Origin: DASWOJ01 sp964242415
GTDB lineage: Bacteria; Pseudomonadota; Alphaproteobacteria; Acetobacterales; Acetobacteraceae
Length of the DNA stretch: 64,000 bases
Assembly: GCA_964242415.1 (NCBI GenBank)
Contig: CAXTAT010000002.1
Coordinates: forward strand, 62,001-126,000
Direction of reading: 5' to 3'
Shown here: piece by piece, positions 60,538 through 64,000 of the stretch
Position numbering within the stretch: the stretch's first letter is position 1
Layout of the letters: each line of letters opens with the position of its first letter
The notes under the pieces: model-generated
The model's input: the letters and a program-made list of their open reading frames with translations, nothing else
What the model was told of the DNA's origin: nothing
Database searches by the model: none
Position numbers and translations under genes: made by a program

Positions 60538-62796
60538 ATGGATGGCAGCATCGGCTCCCCCACCGTACGCCGCGACGGCCCAGCCAAATCGACCGGAAGC
60601 GTGCGCTACGCCGCCGATTACGGCCACGCCGGCACCGCCTATGCGGCGCTGACGCTCAGCAGCGTGGCGCGCGGGCGCATCACCCGCATTGACGCCACCG
60701 CCGCCGAGGCTGTGGCCGGCGTGCAGCTTGTGCTGACGCACCGCGACATGAACCGGGACCTCGGCGAGGAGAAATTCATCATGAAGGGCGGGCACATGCA
60801 GTCCTCCTTCATGCCGCTGACGTCGGATGAGGTGCACTACTCCGGGCAGATCGTCGGCCTGGTGGTGGCGGACACCACCGAGGCGGCCGAGCAGGCGGCG
60901 CAGGCGCTGACCCTGGAATATGCCACGCAGCACGCCGACGCCTCGATGGACCGCCCTGATGCCGAAGTGAAGCCGGATGGCGAGCCGGTCGTCGTGGTCG
61001 GCGATGCGGACGCCGCGCTGGCTCGGGCGCCGGTGCGGGTGGACCAGGAGTACACCACCCCGACACAGCACCACCACCCGATGGAGCTGTATGCGACCAC
61101 GGCAAGCTGGAACGACGGCAAGCTGACCATCGAATCCCCGAGCCAGTGGGTGATCGGCCAGCGCGCGGCGCTTGCGACCATCTTCGGCATCCCGGCCGAG
61201 GACGTGCATGTGGTGTCGCCCTACATCGGCGGCGCGTTCGGCTGCAAGGCGACGCTGCTGCCGCATACCATCCTGGTCGCGGCTGCAGCGCAGCGGCTGG
61301 GCCGCCCGGTGAAGCTGGTGGTGCCGCGCGGCGCGATGTTCACCGTCGGCTCGTTCCGCCCGGCCACCCGCAACCGCATCGCCATCGGCGCCGAGCGGGA
61401 CGGCACGATGACCGCGCTGATTCACGAGGCCGTGGGCCAGTCGTCGGAGATCGACCACATCGCCTTCCCCGGCACCAACGTCACCACGCGGATGTACGAC
61501 ATCCCGAACATCCGCACGTCGGAGTCCACCGTCGCGACCGACGTGAACACTCCGGGCTTCCAGCGTGCGCCTGCCGAGGCTCCTTCGTTCTTTGCGTTCG
61601 AGAGCGCGGTGGACGAGCTGGCCGTCGCCCTGGCGATGGACCCCGTGGAGCTGCGAATCAAGAACGAGCCGGCGGTCGATCCCGTGAAGGGGCTGCCGTG
61701 GAGCAGCCGGTCGCTGGTGCAGTGCTACCGCCGTGGGGCCGAGCTGTTCGGCTGGGACAAGCGGACGCCGGGCGTCGGGTCGATGAAGACCGAGGACGGC
61801 GTGCTGATCGGCTATGGCTGCGCGACGGCGACCTATCCGTCGGCCATGGTGCCGGCGGCGGCGCATGTGGCGCTGACGGGGGACGGGCTGCTGCGGGTGC
61901 AGACGGCGGCGCATGACGTGGGCACCGGCGCCTACACCGTGCTGGGCCAGGTCGCGTCCGACGTGCTGGGCGTGGCGAACGAGATGGTGCGAGTGGAGTT
62001 GGGCGACAGCGGGCTGCCGTCCGGTCCGATGTCGGGCGGCTCCGTCACGACGGGTTCGGCTGGGTCTGCGGTCCACATGGCAGCGATGGCGCTGCGCGGG
62101 AAGCTGCTGGAGGCTGCCACGTCGGAAAAGGGCCCATTTGCTGGGCGCGACCCGGCGACGCTGCAGTTCGCCGGCGGCCACTTGATCGGCGCCGATGGCG
62201 TGTCGCACAGCCTGGCCGACGTACTCAAGGCGTCGCCCGCCGGATCGCTGGAGGCGGCGGCGGAGTGGAAGCCGGACCTGATGGATGCCGACAAGGCACA
62301 ATACGGCTTGCTGGGCGGCTTCGCCATTGAGGGGCCGATCACCAAGACGCACGCCATCTACTCGTTCGGCGCGCAGTTCGCCGAGGTGCGGGTGGACCCG
62401 TTGCTGCGCACCATCCGGGTGGCGCGCATGGTGGGGGCATACGCGTGCGGCCGGGTGATCAACCCGCGGACGGCGCGGAGCAACCTGATCGGCGGCATGA
62501 TCTGGGGCGCGAGCTTTGCCCTGCTGGAGGAGACGCAGGTGGACCGGCCGCGGGCGCGTTTCGCCAACCAGGACCTGGCGGGGTACCACATCTCCACCAG
62601 CGCCGACATCGGCGAGGTGACGGCGGAGATCGTGGACGAGACGGACACGGTGGTGAATGCCATCGGCGCGAAGGCGGTTGGGGAGATCGGCATCGTCGGG
62701 ATGCCGGCGGCCATCGCCAACGCCGTCTATCACGCGACGGGCATCCGGGTCCGCAAGACCCCGATCCTCATCGAGGACCTGCTGCCGGGCATGTAG
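60538..62796 (+). CDS. Aldehyde oxidoreductase molybdenum-binding subunit (PaoC-like)
   Basis: Large catalytic subunit of the xanthine oxidase family, 752 residues from ATG 60538; the frame continues upstream over the FAD subunit but the family start is here. Molybdopterin-contact regions include GGAFGCKATLLPH, APAEAPSFFAFESAVDELA and GSVTTGSAGSAVHMAA. The catalytic Glu is in KAVGEIGIVGMPAA near the C-terminus. Likely oxidises aldehydes to acids, needing MCD or MPT cofactor. No maturation chaperone (PaoD/XdhC) is encoded next to it. Confidence 0.95.
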   Translation: MDGSIGSPTVRRDGPAKSTGSVRYAADYGHAGTAYAALTLSSVARGRITRIDATAAEAVAGVQLVLTHRDMNRDLGEEKFIMKGGHMQSSFMPLTSDEVHYSGQIVGLVVADTTEAAEQAAQALTLEYATQHADASMDRPDAEVKPDGEPVVVVGDADAALARAPVRVDQEYTTPTQHHHPMELYATTASWNDGKLTIESPSQWVIGQRAALATIFGIPAEDVHVVSPYIGGAFGCKATLLPHTILVAAAAQRLGRPVKLVVPRGAMFTVGSFRPATRNRIAIGAERDGTMTALIHEAVGQSSEIDHIAFPGTNVTTRMYDIPNIRTSESTVATDVNTPGFQRAPAEAPSFFAFESAVDELAVALAMDPVELRIKNEPAVDPVKGLPWSSRSLVQCYRRGAELFGWDKRTPGVGSMKTEDGVLIGYGCATATYPSAMVPAAAHVALTGDGLLRVQTAAHDVGTGAYTVLGQVASDVLGVANEMVRVELGDSGLPSGPMSGGSVTTGSAGSAVHMAAMALRGKLLEAATSEKGPFAGRDPATLQFAGGHLIGADGVSHSLADVLKASPAGSLEAAAEWKPDLMDADKAQYGLLGGFAIEGPITKTHAIYSFGAQFAEVRVDPLLRTIRVARMVGAYACGRVINPRTARSNLIGGMIWGASFALLEETQVDRPRARFANQDLAGYHISTSADIGEVTAEIVDETDTVVNAIGAKAVGEIGIVGMPAAIANAVYHATGIRVRKTPILIEDLLPGM

Positions 62797-62803
62797 CACA
62801 CCT

Positions 62804-62940
62804 TCCCCCTCTCCCTGCGGGAGAGGGCCGGGGTGAGGGAAGCGGCAAGCACCGCTCCATCCAAAGCGAGCGTGGTGCTGCTGCGGGCTGTGGATCGTGT
62901 TTGCGGCTTCCCTCACCCTATTCCCCGGAGAGGGAGGGAG
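62804..62940. repeat. Paired inverted repeat element, copy E
   Basis: Left half TCCCCCTCTCCCTGCGGGAGAGGGCCGGGGTGAGGGA; right half TTCCCTCACCCTATTCCCCGGAGAGGGAGGGAG. Spacer about 70 bp. It lies seven bases after the molybdenum-subunit stop and before the final SDR gene. Confidence 0.8.
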
Positions 62941-63031
62941 TAGCGGCGACCGATCACGTAAGCGTTGGGATGACTCGGCCAACCCGATGCGCCACATGGC
63001 GTTCCCAGCCGGTTCAACCGGAGCGCACCCC

Positions 63032-63127
63032 ATGTCCGACCTGTTCACCATGCAGGACCCGACCAAGCAGTAACCCCGTCCGCCGTTTCCGCCGCAGCCG
63101 CAATCCGCGCCGGGCCTGGCCGCCGAC
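63032..63127 (+). pseudogene. Original N-terminal coding part of the SDR, broken by TAA
   Basis: ATG 63032 opens MSDLFTMQDPTKQ, then TAA at 63071-63073, then the same frame continues PRPPFPPQPQSAPGLAAD into the SDR gene at 63128. YghA/YdaD-type SDRs commonly start with such a segment, where a Tyr is expected at the stop position (TAC or TAT changed to TAA). So one base change, or a sequencing error, removed the natural N-terminus. Confidence 0.75.
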
Positions 63128-63925
63128 ATGAACCCGAAGCCCGATCACGGCGAGATCAGCTACAAGGGCAGCGGGCGCCTGCACGGCCGCAAGGCGCTGA
63201 TCACCGGCGCCGACAGCGGCATTGGCCGCGCCGTCGCCATCGCCTTCGCGCGGGAGGGCGCCGACTTGGTGCTGACCTACCTGCCCGAGGAGGAGAAGGA
63301 TGCCCAGGAGGTGGTGCAGCTTGTCGAAGCCGCCGGCCGCCGCGCCGTCGCCATCCCCGGCGACCTGCAGGACGAGCACTTCTGCTTCCGCCTGGTCGAG
63401 CAGGGCCGCACGGCGCTGGGCGGCCTGGACATCCTGGTGAACGTCGCGGGCAAGCAGACGGCGCAGAAGGACATTGCCGACATCACGACGGCGGAGTTCG
63501 ACGCCACCTTCCGCACCAACGTCTATGCCATGTTCTGGCTGTGCAAGGCGGCGCTGCCGCACCTGCCGCCGGGTGCGACGATCGTCAACACCACGTCGAT
63601 CCAGTCCTACCAGCCGTCGAAGACCCTGTTGGACTACGCGCCGACCAAGGCCGCCATCACCGCATTTACCCACGCGCTGGCCAAGCAGGTGGCCACCAAG
63701 GGCATCCGGGTGAACGCCGTCGCCCCTGGCCCGTTCTGGACCCCGTTGCAGCCCAGCGGCGGCCAGCCGCAGGAGAAGATCACCGACTTTGGGTCTGAGG
63801 TGCCAATGGGCCGCCCGGGCCAGCCGGTGGAGTGCGCGCCGATCTACGTGCTGCTGGCGTCGCAGGAGAGCAGCTTCGTCACCGGCGAGGTGTATGGCGT
63901 GACGGGGGGCAACCACTTGCCCTGA
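63128..63925 (+). CDS. SDR family oxidoreductase, N-terminally restarted
   Basis: YghA/YdaD-like short-chain dehydrogenase, 265 residues if started at ATG 63128 (MNPKPDHGEISYKG). Cofactor loop TGADSGIGRAVA, NVAGKQ in place of NNAGxQ, catalytic Ser in NTTSIQSYQPS, Tyr-Lys in DYAPTKAAI, ending VTGEVYGVTGGNHLP. All catalytic elements are present, so a restarted protein could be active. The lost segment is normally an arm used in subunit contacts. No obvious RBS precedes 63128. Substrate unknown. Confidence 0.85.
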   Translation: MNPKPDHGEISYKGSGRLHGRKALITGADSGIGRAVAIAFAREGADLVLTYLPEEEKDAQEVVQLVEAAGRRAVAIPGDLQDEHFCFRLVEQGRTALGGLDILVNVAGKQTAQKDIADITTAEFDATFRTNVYAMFWLCKAALPHLPPGATIVNTTSIQSYQPSKTLLDYAPTKAAITAFTHALAKQVATKGIRVNAVAPGPFWTPLQPSGGQPQEKITDFGSEVPMGRPGQPVECAPIYVLLASQESSFVTGEVYGVTGGNHLP

Positions 63926-64000
63926 TTTTGGCGGCGGCGTGCCGGCCCATGCCGGTATGCCGCCATGCCAGCCGCGCCACGGCCTGCTTGGAAAGCCCCG

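Noticed and set aside
60469..63129. 886-codon open frame on the minus strand opposite the molybdenum subunit
   Set aside because: Composition is His/Arg/Gly-rich without domain features; it mirrors the plus-strand gene whose family motifs are clear. Long antisense frames are common at this GC content.

Overview
The window is very GC-rich DNA with tightly packed, often overlapping genes. It looks like an alphaproteobacterial chromosome, most likely Rhodospirillales/Acetobacteraceae. The evidence is the gene order hisG-hisD-infA-maf-RNase E/G, a short HisG, RNase E with a long acidic insert, a complete Tad/Cpa pilus locus and an aldehyde oxidoreductase of the PaoABC type. This placement rests on gene content and order; no database search was possible. 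Almost everything is ordinary housekeeping and transport.

Layout. Positions 1-4058 (minus): RNase E/G-like protein (cut by the window edge), maf, infA, hisD, hisG. 4180-7161: a small hypothetical gene, a decayed SDR gene, an intact SDR and a divergent LysR regulator. 7280-9603 (minus): murA, dcd and a 54-residue basic protein. 9740-15782 (plus): fabD-fabG-acpP-fabF-mltG-yicC-gmk, joining fatty acid synthesis, peptidoglycan processing and nucleotide supply. 16012-18192: a polar amino acid ABC importer (two permeases and a binding protein, no ATPase nearby). 18286-18361: tRNA-Lys(CTT). 18491-24189: a branched-chain amino acid importer livHMGF, a ModA-like binding protein and a LivK-like binding protein. 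24380-26725 (minus): flavin reductase, CsbD-like protein and an MFS transporter. 26953-31474 (minus): prfB with a programmed +1 frameshift, PBP1A and a cell-wall amidase. 31963-35313: rne. 35572-38114 (minus): aminotransferase and a GGT-like lipoprotein. 38200-38937: DsbA-like protein.

38985-51248 is the Tad pilus locus. Two TadE-like genes and a TadG-like gene run left. They diverge from flp, a second pilin-like gene with a TTG start, cpaA, cpaB, cpaC, a short cpaD-like lipoprotein, cpaE, cpaF, tadB, tadC and tadD. It is followed by a divergent response regulator and a large hybrid sensor kinase that could be a signalling pair.

56262-58030 (minus): a metallo-beta-lactamase-fold protein with an altered metal site, a CBS-domain protein and a small exported protein. 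59055-62796: a PaoABC-like molybdenum enzyme. 63032-63925: an SDR whose predicted N-terminus is interrupted by TAA.

Three patterns go beyond the gene list. One is a family of ~140-155 bp paired inverted repeats at the 3' sides of genes (five clear copies and one degenerate). The second is a 96-bp palindromic element present twice. The third is a set of short tandem duplications, mostly 15 bp, inside coding sequence. I found no CRISPR array, prophage, insertion sequence or clearly novel defence or biosynthetic system.
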